Below, one piece after another: positions 28,546 to 37,694 of a DNA stretch of 49,455 bases. Positions within the stretch are counted from its first letter, which is position 1, and each line of letters begins with the position of its first letter. Source of the stretch: Microcaldota archaeon (GTDB taxonomy: Archaea > Micrarchaeota > Micrarchaeia > Micrarchaeales > CABMGC01); the NCBI GenBank assembly GCA_021817505.1, contig JAKAUU010000015.1, positions 1-49,455 of the forward strand, given 5' to 3'. The notes beneath the pieces were generated by a model. It saw only the letters and a program-made list of their open reading frames with translations, was not told the origin of the DNA and did no database searches. Position numbers and translations under genes: made by a program.

Positions 28546-29958
28546 GTGGAGTTTTTGCCTAAGAAACTGCCTGAGAATATAGATAGAGCCGTTAAGAGGA
28601 TCAGGAAGGAGTACGGCCATTATGTAGAGGCGAAAATGCTCAGGGGCAGATACAGGCTCTTCCAGGCCACAAGCGTGTACAATCCTGAAAAGGGCAGGTC
28701 CGACAAGATAACAAAGTATTTGGGGTGGTTCACCGATGAAGGCCTGCTGATACCTGCAAACAGGAGGGATCCTGGTTCAAAGGAATTCATTGAACGCGAG
28801 CGCGAGGAGAAAGAGAGGATAAAGGCATTGGAAGAATCGGTAAAGAGCCTTGAGCAGAAGCATGTTGAAGAGAGCGTGCGCAAACGGGAGACTGAGAAGC
28901 ATGAGATGAACATACTGAAGGCACTTAGCATGGATGCACGCTCCACGATACCAGAGCTTGAGAAGGCTACGGGCATAAAGAGCACCGCGGTCAGCTACCA
29001 TAAGAGGAATCTGGAGAGGAGATACAATATCAAGTATACGCTCGAGATAGATATAGAAAAGTTCGGATACATAAACTACGTCGCATTTGCAGATTTTAAG
29101 GACAAGAAACCCGCATATAAGGAGATGAAGGGAGAGCTCGAGAAGCTTCCTTACGTACAGGCGGCGATGACCACGAACGGTACGCATGACATGGTAATCT
29201 TCCTTGTTGTCGAGGCTACGAGCAACGCAAGAGCCACTCTTTATCAGCTCACAAGGCATGCCTTCCCCTCATATGACATAGAATGGACGATGTCGCCGAT
29301 CTACTTCAGCAAGGGATTTGTGCCACTGCGTGATGAGTTCTTCGATATGCTCAAGGACAAGATATGGACAAGGACCAGGGCGAGGCCACGGCCCGGGCAT
29401 GACCAGATAACCGTGGTGGAGTATGATGTGCTTAAGGCTATGAACAGGAATGCTTCCTCCGATTTTGCTTCCATAGACAGGGCAATAGGTGCGGAAAGGG
29501 GCAGATCGAATTATGCTTATCACAGGCTTCTCGACAGAGGCATAATAAAGCGTGCCACGATAAACATGGAGAACCTTCACTCGAAATTCGACGTGCTTCT
29601 TGTAATGGACATAGTGAACATGAAGAAGTGGGAGCCCGCAAGGACGGAACTTCTCCTTGATGTTATAAGATGGAATAAGCGGCATTCTGACAAGTACTCT
29701 TTCGCATGTGACATAATGGCCCCGAAAGGGATGCTTGCGCTTACCCATGTTTTCGAGGGAGAGGATTTGGAAGAGGCCTCGGGAGAGCTTGCAGGAAAGA
29801 TGACAGGCGCAAAGATAGACAGTATGATAATTACAAAAACGCTGATAGGCTCTGCTGAGAACAGACTGTACGATCAGGAGCAGACTGTGCAGTATGAGAT
29901 ATTGATATCAGATTACAACTACACTCAGGATATGATACGCAGGGCTCTTGGCAACTGA
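28546..29958 (+). CDS. Two-module winged-helix/Lrp-like transcriptional regulator
   Basis: 470 aa; HEMNILKALSMDARSTIPELEKATGIKSTAVSYHKRNLERR HTH; second HTH near VVEYDVLKAMNRNASSDFASIDRAIG. TTG at 28555 is an alternative start with better SD (GGTGGAG) spacing. Confidence 0.65.
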   Translation: MEFLPKKLPENIDRAVKRIRKEYGHYVEAKMLRGRYRLFQATSVYNPEKGRSDKITKYLGWFTDEGLLIPANRRDPGSKEFIEREREEKERIKALEESVKSLEQKHVEESVRKRETEKHEMNILKALSMDARSTIPELEKATGIKSTAVSYHKRNLERRYNIKYTLEIDIEKFGYINYVAFADFKDKKPAYKEMKGELEKLPYVQAAMTTNGTHDMVIFLVVEATSNARATLYQLTRHAFPSYDIEWTMSPIYFSKGFVPLRDEFFDMLKDKIWTRTRARPRPGHDQITVVEYDVLKAMNRNASSDFASIDRAIGAERGRSNYAYHRLLDRGIIKRATINMENLHSKFDVLLVMDIVNMKKWEPARTELLLDVIRWNKRHSDKYSFACDIMAPKGMLALTHVFEGEDLEEASGELAGKMTGAKIDSMIITKTLIGSAENRLYDQEQTVQYEILISDYNYTQDMIRRALGN

Positions 29959-30153
29959 TGGATCAACCGGCCACTCCTCCTCCCATTTCGCCTAGCATAC
30001 ATATCATTTTATTAGTGATATTTAGTTTTAAAAATCTTTTGTACATGTTTTTTACCATTCGTCTCTTTTCCAGTGCCTGCCTCCGAGTTTTAAATCTATC
30101 CTGCATATCAATATTGCCATTTAATATGTGGATAACTGAAGCAGAGTGTTTGG

Positions 30154-30555
30154 ATGAGAGAGGAGCTTGAGAAGATATCCCTCGGGAAGCTGTTCAGCAT
30201 ACTTACCGAGTCTATGACCAAGATGGTCGACGGACTCAGAGGGCTCGTGAGCAGCAACAACCGGGTTGAAGACAGGGAGATAAGGGAGCTGAGGGAGCAC
30301 ATAAAGGAAAGGCTCGACAAAGGGGAGGAGCAGGTTGACAACCAGAAGATACTTAAACTGCTTAATCTGTTCTCGGAGAACAAGGAGGTAATCGAGTTCA
30401 TAAAGGAAGAGACTGAAGAGTGGCTGGAGCTTGTCGAGGCCATTGAGAAGCATGTCGAATCCGGTGGGAACAAGCTTACGAAAAGCGAGGAAGAGGAGAT
30501 AGAGGAGCTTAAGCTCCTTACAAAGAAGATAAGCAGCGCCTTGCGTAGCGAGTAG
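30154..30555 (+). CDS. Hypothetical helical/coiled-coil protein
   Basis: 133 aa, charge-rich, preferred over antisense ORFs. Confidence 0.65.
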   Translation: MREELEKISLGKLFSILTESMTKMVDGLRGLVSSNNRVEDREIRELREHIKERLDKGEEQVDNQKILKLLNLFSENKEVIEFIKEETEEWLELVEAIEKHVESGGNKLTKSEEEEIEELKLLTKKISSALRSE

Positions 30556-30583
30556 CGGATACGTCGCACGCATAGCTTATTTT

Positions 30584-32959
30584 TTATTCCAGGTTATGGC
30601 ATGCCTTCAGGTCCTTTGAGAATTCAGCCAGTTCGGCAGGAATGCCCATCCCTTCGATCTTCGCATTTAGGGCTATGCCCTTCTCCTTCTTCGCCTTCCA
30701 TACCATTGAGTTGAATTCCTTTATCAGCTGTATCGAGGAGATATCCGAATTGACCTTCTCTGCCTTCGGAAACACCGCATTCTGCAGGTCAATGCCATAT
30801 CTTTCGCCTATTATCGAGCAAACCTGAGGTATTATCGGGTATTCCAGGATTATGAACCTCTCGAAGATATGGTATAGGGAGTATATTGCTGAATTCTTCT
30901 CCTGCTCCGTGAACCTGTTATCGGTATTGTAGGCCCTGTTCTTTACCATCTCCACATAATTGGATGCAAATTCCTCCCAGAGGAACTGCTTCAGTCCCAG
31001 TGCAGGCCTGAAGAAGTCGTACCTCTCATACTCCCTGTCGGCATACGAAGTAATGTCCTCGATATAATCTATGAAGAGCCTGTCAAGTTTCGTCAGCTCC
31101 TGAGGCCTCTCCGGCTTCTTGAACTGGAGTATGAACCTCGCTACATTCAATATCTTGTTTATCGTCTTGGCTTCGCCGCGTATCTTTTCCTTTGTGCATG
31201 AGATGTCCTGCTTGGATATGTCGCCTTCGCTTGCAACCCAGAGCCTGAACGCTTCTGCCCCGTACTCTTTTAGTATCTCCTGCGGATCCACCACATTTCC
31301 CAGGGATTTTGACATCTTCTGTCCCTTGTCATCCACTATGTGCTGGTGTATCCATGCGTCGTTGAAGCATGCCTTTCCTGTCTGCAGATAGCCCCTGAGC
31401 AGGGAGTAGTAGAACCATGTCCTTATGATCTCCTTGCCCTGCGGCCTCAACGATACTGGATAAGCTCGCTTGAATAAAGAGTCGTTGGAGCCGTATTTTG
31501 TTATGAACAGGTCGGATATCGATGAGTCGAACCATGTGTCGAAGACGCGCTCCTCGCCAGTCCATTTCGCATCCTTGAAATCGGAGACCCTTCCTATGTG
31601 CTTGCCGTTTCGCATCACATCGCTATCTTCAGGAGGGCCCTCCTTCCATGGCCTGAAGTATCTTCCTGGTTTAGGCAGAGCAACCATGTCTCCGGAATAC
31701 CATAAAGGTATTTCTGTGGCATAGAATCTTCTCCTAGATATGGGCCAGTCTATTGAGATCTGGTCTATCCATGATTCGAGGATCTTCCTTGCCTCTTCAG
31801 GATAGAAGTTTATCTGCTTCTGGAGCTTTAGCATATGCTCCTTGAGCTCGACCTGGCTGAGGTAGAATTCTGGCATTGCTATGAACTCTATCTCCACCTT
31901 GGACCTCTCCGATATGGGAGTCCTGTGCATTATCCTCTCCTGCTTTACTAGAAGGCCCTTCTCCTTGAGCGTTGCGATCATCTTCTCCCGTGCATCCTTG
32001 ACCTTCAGGCCTTTTAGGAAGCCGGCATTTTCATTCATGGTGCCATCCTTTTCTATGGCTATGACCACGTCCAGACCCATCTCCCTGAAGAATCTTATGT
32101 CGGTAAGGTCTCCGGCAGAGCACATCATCACGAGCCCGGTGCCCTTCTCCACCTGGGCGAAAGGATGCGGCATTATCCTGACCTCTTTCTCGAATATCGG
32201 AGTTATGGCAGTCTTGCCTTCCAGATGCCTGTAGCGCTCGTCATCAGGATTGTATATCACCATCTTGCATGTTGCTATCAGCTCCGGCCTTGTTGTCGCC
32301 ACAACTATCTTCTCCCCTGTTTCCTTAACGGCCCATTGAACGTGGTTGAATGTAGACTCTACATCGATATAGTCTATCTCATTGTCAGCAACCGTAGTCT
32401 GCAGCTTCGAGTCCCAGTTGCTAACCCTGTTGTCCTCGTAGACAAGGCCGCGCTTGTAGAGGTCTATGAACGTGGACTGGGTCAGCGACCTGAACTCCTG
32501 CGAATCCGTGAAATATACTGCGCCTATATGGCTTCCTGTCTTATAGGAAGTAAATGATATGCCGAGTTTTTCGAAGCTGTCAATAGTAGTAAGGGAGGTT
32601 TCCTCGAGGAGCTTCTCGCATGCGTTTATGAACTGCTCCCTGCTCACCTTAAATGCAGATATGTTGAATTTTTTCTCCGCGGCTATCTCGACAGGAAGCC
32701 CGTTCCTGTCAAGGCCCAGAGGGAATATGACTTCATAGCCCTTCATGCGCCTGTACCTGACGAACATGTCCATCATCGCATATGTCGAGGCATGGCCGAT
32801 GTGTATCGGCGAGTTTATGTAAGGGGGAGGAGTGTCTAGGGAGTATATCGTTTTTTTGGTATGCTCATTGAACGCATAGCGCTCTGCGTCGCGCCATTCT
32901 CTCGTTATCTCCAGCTCTGTGGATACGGACCAGTTCTTTATATCGTCAAATTTCACCAT
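30584..32959 (-). CDS. valS: Valyl-tRNA synthetase
   Basis: 791 aa; PPPYINSPIHIGHASTYAMMDMFVRYRRMKGYEV; DDKGQKMSKSLGNVVDP. Confidence 0.93.
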   Translation of the reverse strand: MVKFDDIKNWSVSTELEITREWRDAERYAFNEHTKKTIYSLDTPPPYINSPIHIGHASTYAMMDMFVRYRRMKGYEVIFPLGLDRNGLPVEIAAEKKFNISAFKVSREQFINACEKLLEETSLTTIDSFEKLGISFTSYKTGSHIGAVYFTDSQEFRSLTQSTFIDLYKRGLVYEDNRVSNWDSKLQTTVADNEIDYIDVESTFNHVQWAVKETGEKIVVATTRPELIATCKMVIYNPDDERYRHLEGKTAITPIFEKEVRIMPHPFAQVEKGTGLVMMCSAGDLTDIRFFREMGLDVVIAIEKDGTMNENAGFLKGLKVKDAREKMIATLKEKGLLVKQERIMHRTPISERSKVEIEFIAMPEFYLSQVELKEHMLKLQKQINFYPEEARKILESWIDQISIDWPISRRRFYATEIPLWYSGDMVALPKPGRYFRPWKEGPPEDSDVMRNGKHIGRVSDFKDAKWTGEERVFDTWFDSSISDLFITKYGSNDSLFKRAYPVSLRPQGKEIIRTWFYYSLLRGYLQTGKACFNDAWIHQHIVDDKGQKMSKSLGNVVDPQEILKEYGAEAFRLWVASEGDISKQDISCTKEKIRGEAKTINKILNVARFILQFKKPERPQELTKLDRLFIDYIEDITSYADREYERYDFFRPALGLKQFLWEEFASNYVEMVKNRAYNTDNRFTEQEKNSAIYSLYHIFERFIILEYPIIPQVCSIIGERYGIDLQNAVFPKAEKVNSDISSIQLIKEFNSMVWKAKKEKGIALNAKIEGMGIPAELAEFSKDLKACHNLE

Positions 32960-33102
32960 GATTTCCTATACTACTTTGAGTAAATAATTATATTGCTGCC
33001 GTTTCTTTCTTGGATTGAGGTTTTATAGCAATACTTATAAACGTTAGCAAGGAATTATATGAGTGCCAAAGCCTGAGCTTTGGTTAGTTCTAAGTGTTTT
33101 TA

Positions 33103-33567
33103 ATGGCAAGAATGCACACTGGAAAGCATGGCAAAGCAAAGTCAAGGAAACCTGCTGCTGAACAGGCAGTACTACCTGAGGGAGCACCCTCGAAGGAAGA
33201 GGCAGCAAGGCTCATAACGGAGTATGCAAAGCAGGGGATGCACCATGCGGCAATAGGCCAGAAGCTGAGAGACGAGCACAACATACCTTATGTAAAGCAG
33301 TATTTCGGGAAGAGGCTGCACTCTGTTCTTGAGGAGCAGGAGGTAGCAGGAGAGTACCCTCAGGATTTCATGGATCTGCTTAAGAGTGCCGTCAAGATAA
33401 GAAGGCATCTGACAAAGAACAAGAACGATAAACACAATAGAACGAGCCTTACGAGGATCGAGTCCAAGATATGGCGCATGTCAAAGTACTACAAGAGGAC
33501 AGGCGCACTGCCCGAGGACTGGAAGTATGATCCTGAGAAGGCCGCATTGATAGTAAAAGGTAGCTGA
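33103..33567 (+). CDS. 30S ribosomal protein uS15
   Basis: MARMHTGKHGKAKSRKP...HLTKNKNDKHNRTSLTRIESKIWRMSKYYKRTGALPEDWKYDPEKAALIVKGS. Confidence 0.96.
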   Translation: MARMHTGKHGKAKSRKPAAEQAVLPEGAPSKEEAARLITEYAKQGMHHAAIGQKLRDEHNIPYVKQYFGKRLHSVLEEQEVAGEYPQDFMDLLKSAVKIRRHLTKNKNDKHNRTSLTRIESKIWRMSKYYKRTGALPEDWKYDPEKAALIVKGS

Positions 33568-33569
33568 TA

Positions 33570-34130
33570 ATGGCACAGAAGAGCGCTGAAAAATGGAAGA
33601 TGAAGAAGTGGCTTGAGGTTTACTCACCGAAGGTATTCGGCGAAGCATCCATAGGCGAGATACCTGCGGATGAAGAAGAGAAAGCCATAGGCAGGATAAT
33701 GAAGGTGAATATGTCCTGGCTGACCCATAAGCCTGAGCACTCATTCCTTGCCGTTGGCCTAAGAGTAACGGATGCAAACAATAACGCTGCCCATACGGAG
33801 CTTGAATTCATGGAGCAGATGTTCAGCTATACGCACTCGCTTGTAAGAAGGCATTCGAGCGTCATATACACTATGGACAAGTTTGCTGACAAAGAGGGCA
33901 AACCTGTAGTTGTAAAGTTAATTGCAGTCTCATTCTCCAAGCTTGCAACCCCTAAGAAGAGCGAGATAAGGAAGAAGCTCGGCGAGTACTGCAGAAAGTA
34001 TATTGCTGAGAGAAACAAGGATGAGATTATAAAGGGGATCATGGACAACTCCCTGCAGTCTGGAGCAAGAGAGTCCATAAAGAACATCACAAGGATGGCA
34101 AAGCTTGAAGTAAGGAAGCTCGAATTCTGA
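33570..34130 (+). CDS. 30S ribosomal protein eS1 (S3Ae)
   Basis: KWLEVYSPKVFGEASIGEIPADEEEKAIGRI; RRHSSVIYTMDKFADKEGKPVVVKLI. Confidence 0.93.
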   Translation: MAQKSAEKWKMKKWLEVYSPKVFGEASIGEIPADEEEKAIGRIMKVNMSWLTHKPEHSFLAVGLRVTDANNNAAHTELEFMEQMFSYTHSLVRRHSSVIYTMDKFADKEGKPVVVKLIAVSFSKLATPKKSEIRKKLGEYCRKYIAERNKDEIIKGIMDNSLQSGARESIKNITRMAKLEVRKLEF

Positions 34131-34235
34131 ATCCTGGTTCTTTAATCCGTCTCCTTTTGTCCTTTGATGCTTTAATTAGATTGAAAGAGTCAGATTGAAG
34201 GAATTAGATTGAAGGCAGTTTTGGCTTTGCAGCAG

Positions 34236-34607
34236 TCACTCTGCCGATTCCTCCATGTTTGCCTCCATATATTCACTTAGCACGACGGCATTGTTGTGCT
34301 CCGTATCCTTTGCAGCATAGAGCAGTGTAACATCGCCCTTCTCTGCAAGCTTGATCAGATCGGATACATGCTTGTTGGATTCCAGCTCCTTTACATACCT
34401 GGCTTTGAAGCTCTCCCATTTCTTAGGATCGTGGTCGAACCATAGGCGCAGTTCATTGCTAGGGGCTATGTCCTTCATCCACAGATCCACATTGGCAGTG
34501 CTTTTCTTAACTCCTCTCGGCCATAGTCTGTCGACAAAAACACGCTTTCCGTCAGTTATGCTCGCCTTGTCATAGATACGCTTGATTCCTACTAACACAT
34601 TGGGCAC
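34236..34607 (-). CDS. DUF488 family protein
   Basis: VGIKRIYDKASITDGKRVFVDRLWPRGVKKSTANVDLWMKDIAPSNELRLWFDHDPKKWESF. Confidence 0.9.
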   Translation of the reverse strand: MPNVLVGIKRIYDKASITDGKRVFVDRLWPRGVKKSTANVDLWMKDIAPSNELRLWFDHDPKKWESFKARYVKELESNKHVSDLIKLAEKGDVTLLYAAKDTEHNNAVVLSEYMEANMEESAE

Positions 34608-34713
34608 CTGATTATATTCTGCTGTATTTCATTTATATAAGTATTGTAGAGGAGAGCTTCTGTTCGTCATATAACAGAGCACGCCGAAAATTCGTACCCT
34701 TCTTGAGCAGAAG

Positions 34714-34798
34714 TGCAGGGAGAGAGATTTGAACTCTCGAACCCCTACGGGAACAGGCCCTGAACCTGTCGCATTTGACCAGGCTTTGCTATCCCTGC
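34714..34798 (-). tRNA. tRNA-Leu(CAG)
   Basis: GCAGGGA/TCCCTGC acceptor; ACAGG-TTCAGGG-CCTGT anticodon arm; class II variable arm; T-arm GAGAGTTCAAATCTCTC. Confidence 0.92.
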
Positions 34799-34849
34799 AC
34801 AATTATGCATTTAGCAGATTAGTATCAGTAAGGAAAGACTAAAAAAGAG

Positions 34850-35320
34850 TTAGGTTATCGCTTTCATGTAAACGCAGCTTACCGCAGTATTGCTCGGGCA
34901 TGAACTCTGGGCCGATATGTTTATCAGATAGGTTCCCGGAGTAGTGACTCCCTGCAGGTTTCCGCTTACAGCCACTGGAACGTATTCCGTTATGTAGCTC
35001 GGCCCTGCTGCGGATTCGACTACGAAGATTACAAGGTTGCCGACACCGTTAGTGGTATTTCCTACATATATGTTGCTGACTCCCGGAGGCACGTTGATGC
35101 TTGTGACGACCTTTGCAGGCACTCCCTCGCTGCCTACTACCGAAGCTACGCTTGCAAGATTAGATGCCGCCTGCTGCGACTCTGCGCTCGATAGGGAGGT
35201 GTTTGCGTTTGACACCTGTATGAATGCTATGACCACTACTGGAAGCAGTATCGCAAGGCCGAATGATAGAGTCAGCAGAAGTTCGAAACTTGACTGGCCC
35301 TTCGTTCGTTTTTGCTGCAT
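34850..35320 (-). CDS. Class III signal peptide (pilin-like) protein
   Basis: MQQKRTKGQSSFELLLTLSFGLAILLPVVVIAFIQ: basic N-terminus, G|QSSFE, hydrophobic helix. Confidence 0.8.
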   Translation of the reverse strand: MQQKRTKGQSSFELLLTLSFGLAILLPVVVIAFIQVSNANTSLSSAESQQAASNLASVASVVGSEGVPAKVVTSINVPPGVSNIYVGNTTNGVGNLVIFVVESAAGPSYITEYVPVAVSGNLQGVTTPGTYLINISAQSSCPSNTAVSCVYMKAIT

Positions 35321-35331
35321 ATATGCACCGG

Positions 35332-36456
35332 TTAATCCCTTTCCCTGTTCGTTATTATAAGCTCCTTCTGGTTTTTAATCTTGCTGTATGCTATCTTCTC
35401 CAGCTTCTGCAGCGTCTTGTACAGGTTGAAATCCTCAACGTGCACAGTGGTTATGCCTTTGTTGGTCAGGCCTATCATTGCACGCAGTTCATAGCCCCTT
35501 GATTTCATGCGCTTCACGTTAAGGTGAATGTAGCTTACCTTTATCCCGCTGAACTTGTCTATCTTCTCCGCTATCCTGTCCATCTCGTTGAGTATATCGC
35601 TCTCGTACTCCTTCGTATACTCATCAAGGCCTGAGAGCATTACGTCATAGTTGTTAGTGCTTATCTCCTTTGAAGCCAGTTCGAACAGATTGCTTATTGT
35701 AAGTATGCCTACGGGCTTTCCCTTTCTTGTCGCTATCATCGTGCTGTTCTTGTTGTTTATGAAATCCCTTAGTGCGCTCTCGAGGTTCGAGTCCGCATCC
35801 ACCGTCCTGAAATCATGCGAGGCTATCTCTCCTGCACTCGTGCCGCTCATGCTGATCGTGCCTTTGCTGCTCTTCGAGCTCCTGCTCGCTCCTTTCATCC
35901 CGAACCTCAGTATGTCGCTGTATCTGAGAACCCCGTATATCTCGCCCTTCTCGGATGCGACAGGCAGCTTCTTCACCTTATACTGGTCCATAAGCTCCTT
36001 GGCCCTTCTTACGTCCTCGCTCTCCTCTATTACCAGTATGGGGGAGCTCATCGCCTCGCTTACCTTCTTGTCAGAAAGCATATGCAGGGAGAGTATTGTC
36101 TTGAGTATGTTGCTCCTCTTAAGCATGCCTTTTACCCTGTTGTTCTCCATGTATGGCAGGGCGCTTGCCGCTGACGAGTTGAACTCCTTTATCGCACTGT
36201 TTATGCTTGTGCCTGAGTGCACCACGGCCGTCTTTACCGCAAGCCTTCCTACAGGCAGATTCTGCGATACCGTAAGATTCCTCCTTTTGCCCAGAGCCTT
36301 CCTGTCCACTATCCCGTAATAACGGTTATTCCTTGTCACTATTACTGCCCCTTCCTCGTTTATCTTCTCTACAAGACTTGCAAGAGGGACTTTATAGTCG
36401 TAAACTGATGACTTTGAAACAATCTCCTTCGGTATGGTCTCGAACGCTATCGCCAT
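35332..36456 (-). CDS. Multi-CBS-domain protein with C-terminal S30AE/HPF-like region
   Basis: Several CBS motifs (VREDVRRAKELMDQYKVKKLPV-like, GEIYGVLRYSDIL, GKPVGILTISNLF); tail IKVSYIHLNVKRMKSRGYELRAMIGLTNKGITTVHVEDFNLYKTLQKLEKIAYSKI. Confidence 0.7.
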   Translation of the reverse strand: MAIAFETIPKEIVSKSSVYDYKVPLASLVEKINEEGAVIVTRNNRYYGIVDRKALGKRRNLTVSQNLPVGRLAVKTAVVHSGTSINSAIKEFNSSAASALPYMENNRVKGMLKRSNILKTILSLHMLSDKKVSEAMSSPILVIEESEDVRRAKELMDQYKVKKLPVASEKGEIYGVLRYSDILRFGMKGASRSSKSSKGTISMSGTSAGEIASHDFRTVDADSNLESALRDFINNKNSTMIATRKGKPVGILTISNLFELASKEISTNNYDVMLSGLDEYTKEYESDILNEMDRIAEKIDKFSGIKVSYIHLNVKRMKSRGYELRAMIGLTNKGITTVHVEDFNLYKTLQKLEKIAYSKIKNQKELIITNRERD

Positions 36457-36547
36457 TTAAAACACCACTCACCCTTAGCAGGGCAAATTTATTAAGCAAT
36501 CTACCTTTATAATATGTGGTTTCTAGATTTACTCTTGTGCTACTTTT

Positions 36548-36618
36548 GCCAGGATGGCAGATCGGCTATGCGTCCGCCTGCAGAGCGGAGTAGAGGGGTT
36601 CAACTCCCTTTCCTGGCT
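36548..36618 (+). tRNA. tRNA-Cys(GCA)
   Basis: GCCAGGA/TCCTGGC acceptor; TCCGC-CTGCAGA-GCGGA anticodon arm; T-arm AGGGGTTCAACTCCCTT. Confidence 0.92.
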
Positions 36619-36622
36619 TTCT
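36605..36622 (+). repeat. Proximal 18-bp repeat at the tRNA-Cys 3' end
   Basis: TCCCTTTCCTGGCTTTCT, identical to 37583..37600. Confidence 0.75.
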
Positions 36623-36756
36623 GTACAGGGGTTATCTTTTCCCCACTATGGTGCCTGTTACATGATAGCTACGGCAATATTGTACATGCGGTTTAGGAAA
36701 TTGAGAGAGATGAGCTATTAAGTTTGCCATTCACAATGATTGCAGGACTGGGGCAT

Positions 36757-37269
36757 ATGGCAATCATAATAAGGAAGGCAGGAAAAGGAGATGCAAAAGG
36801 AGTGGCTAGACTTTGGGATGACGGTTTTGAGAGAGGATACTTCGGATACACCGGAACAAACAGGCGTAGAACTGTTAAAGACATCAGAAGATTTGAAGAG
36901 GTATATGCAAAAAATAAAAGAAACGAATTCGTATTTATTGCAATAGACAGCGTGAATGGGAAGGTTGTCGGCTCATGCACATTTTTTGCTAAAAAGGAGG
37001 GAAGGACCAGGCACAGGGGTGAAATGGGCTGGGCGATCCATCTGGATTACAGCAGGCAGGGGATAGCCACCAGGCTGGTTAAGAGAACGCTGGAAGAGGC
37101 GAAGAGGAGAGGGTTCAAAAAAGCCGAAGCCGAGGCTGCGGTTAAGAACATAGGCAGCGTCAGGCTTGCTAAAAAATGCGGCTTTAAGATAGAGGGAAGA
37201 AAGAAGAGAGGCCTGCTGCTCGATAGTGGAAGGTATGCAGACACTTATGTATTCGGCAAAGTCTTATGA
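36757..37269 (+). CDS. GNAT family N-acetyltransferase
   Basis: MAIIIRKAGKGDAKGVARLW...RGEMGWAIHLDYSRQGIATRLVKRTLEEAKRRGFKKAEAEAAVKNIGSVRLAKKCGF. Confidence 0.93.
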   Translation: MAIIIRKAGKGDAKGVARLWDDGFERGYFGYTGTNRRRTVKDIRRFEEVYAKNKRNEFVFIAIDSVNGKVVGSCTFFAKKEGRTRHRGEMGWAIHLDYSRQGIATRLVKRTLEEAKRRGFKKAEAEAAVKNIGSVRLAKKCGFKIEGRKKRGLLLDSGRYADTYVFGKVL

Positions 37270-37582
37270 TTGCAGGATATGGTTAAGAAGTTGGTTAAGA
37301 AGTTGTGTTGAGATATCGCATTCCAATAATGACATGCATCAGGTTAATTTTCTTTTACCAAAACCAAAAAACAAACGCCTGATCCTGGAAGGTAAACCAT
37401 TTTCCGGTTTATTGTTATATGTTATTAGGCCGGGGCAGTTGAGAATGCCACGCCTAAACCATTAGTTAGATTTTGTCTTGGTGAGTACTACGTACAGGTA
37501 AAGGAGTTTTTAAGATAAGTAATTTTACTCATATCTTTTATGTATGCGCATTTACAAAATATGATTAACATTCCTGCACACG

Positions 37583-37600
37583 TCCCTTTCCTGGCTTTCT
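37583..37600 (+). repeat. Distal 18-bp copy of the tRNA-Cys 3' end
   Basis: TCCCTTTCCTGGCTTTCT exact direct repeat of 36605..36622. Confidence 0.75.
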
Positions 37601-37694
37601 CTTTTTAGGCGTTTTTTACGGCTTGATCCTGGTCTTTCTTTTTAGAACGTAAACTTGGATAAAACTGCAATGCGCATAGCGTTATAACTATTCC

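Noticed and set aside
30108-30573. Antisense ORFs of 153 and 150 aa opposite the 133-aa ORF
   Set aside because: Ser/Leu-rich low-complexity translations mirroring the charged coiled-coil gene on the + strand; the + strand ORF has the coding-like composition.
34160-34215. AGATTGAAGG short tandem repeat upstream of the DUF488 3' end
   Set aside because: Too short and imperfect to interpret.
34714-34798. Search for a 3'-end repeat downstream of tRNA-Leu(CAG), tRNA-Ile, tRNA-Thr and tRNA-Leu(TAA)
   Set aside because: No comparable direct repeat seen by eye within about 1-2 kb; these sites appear empty, which makes the three positive loci more specific.
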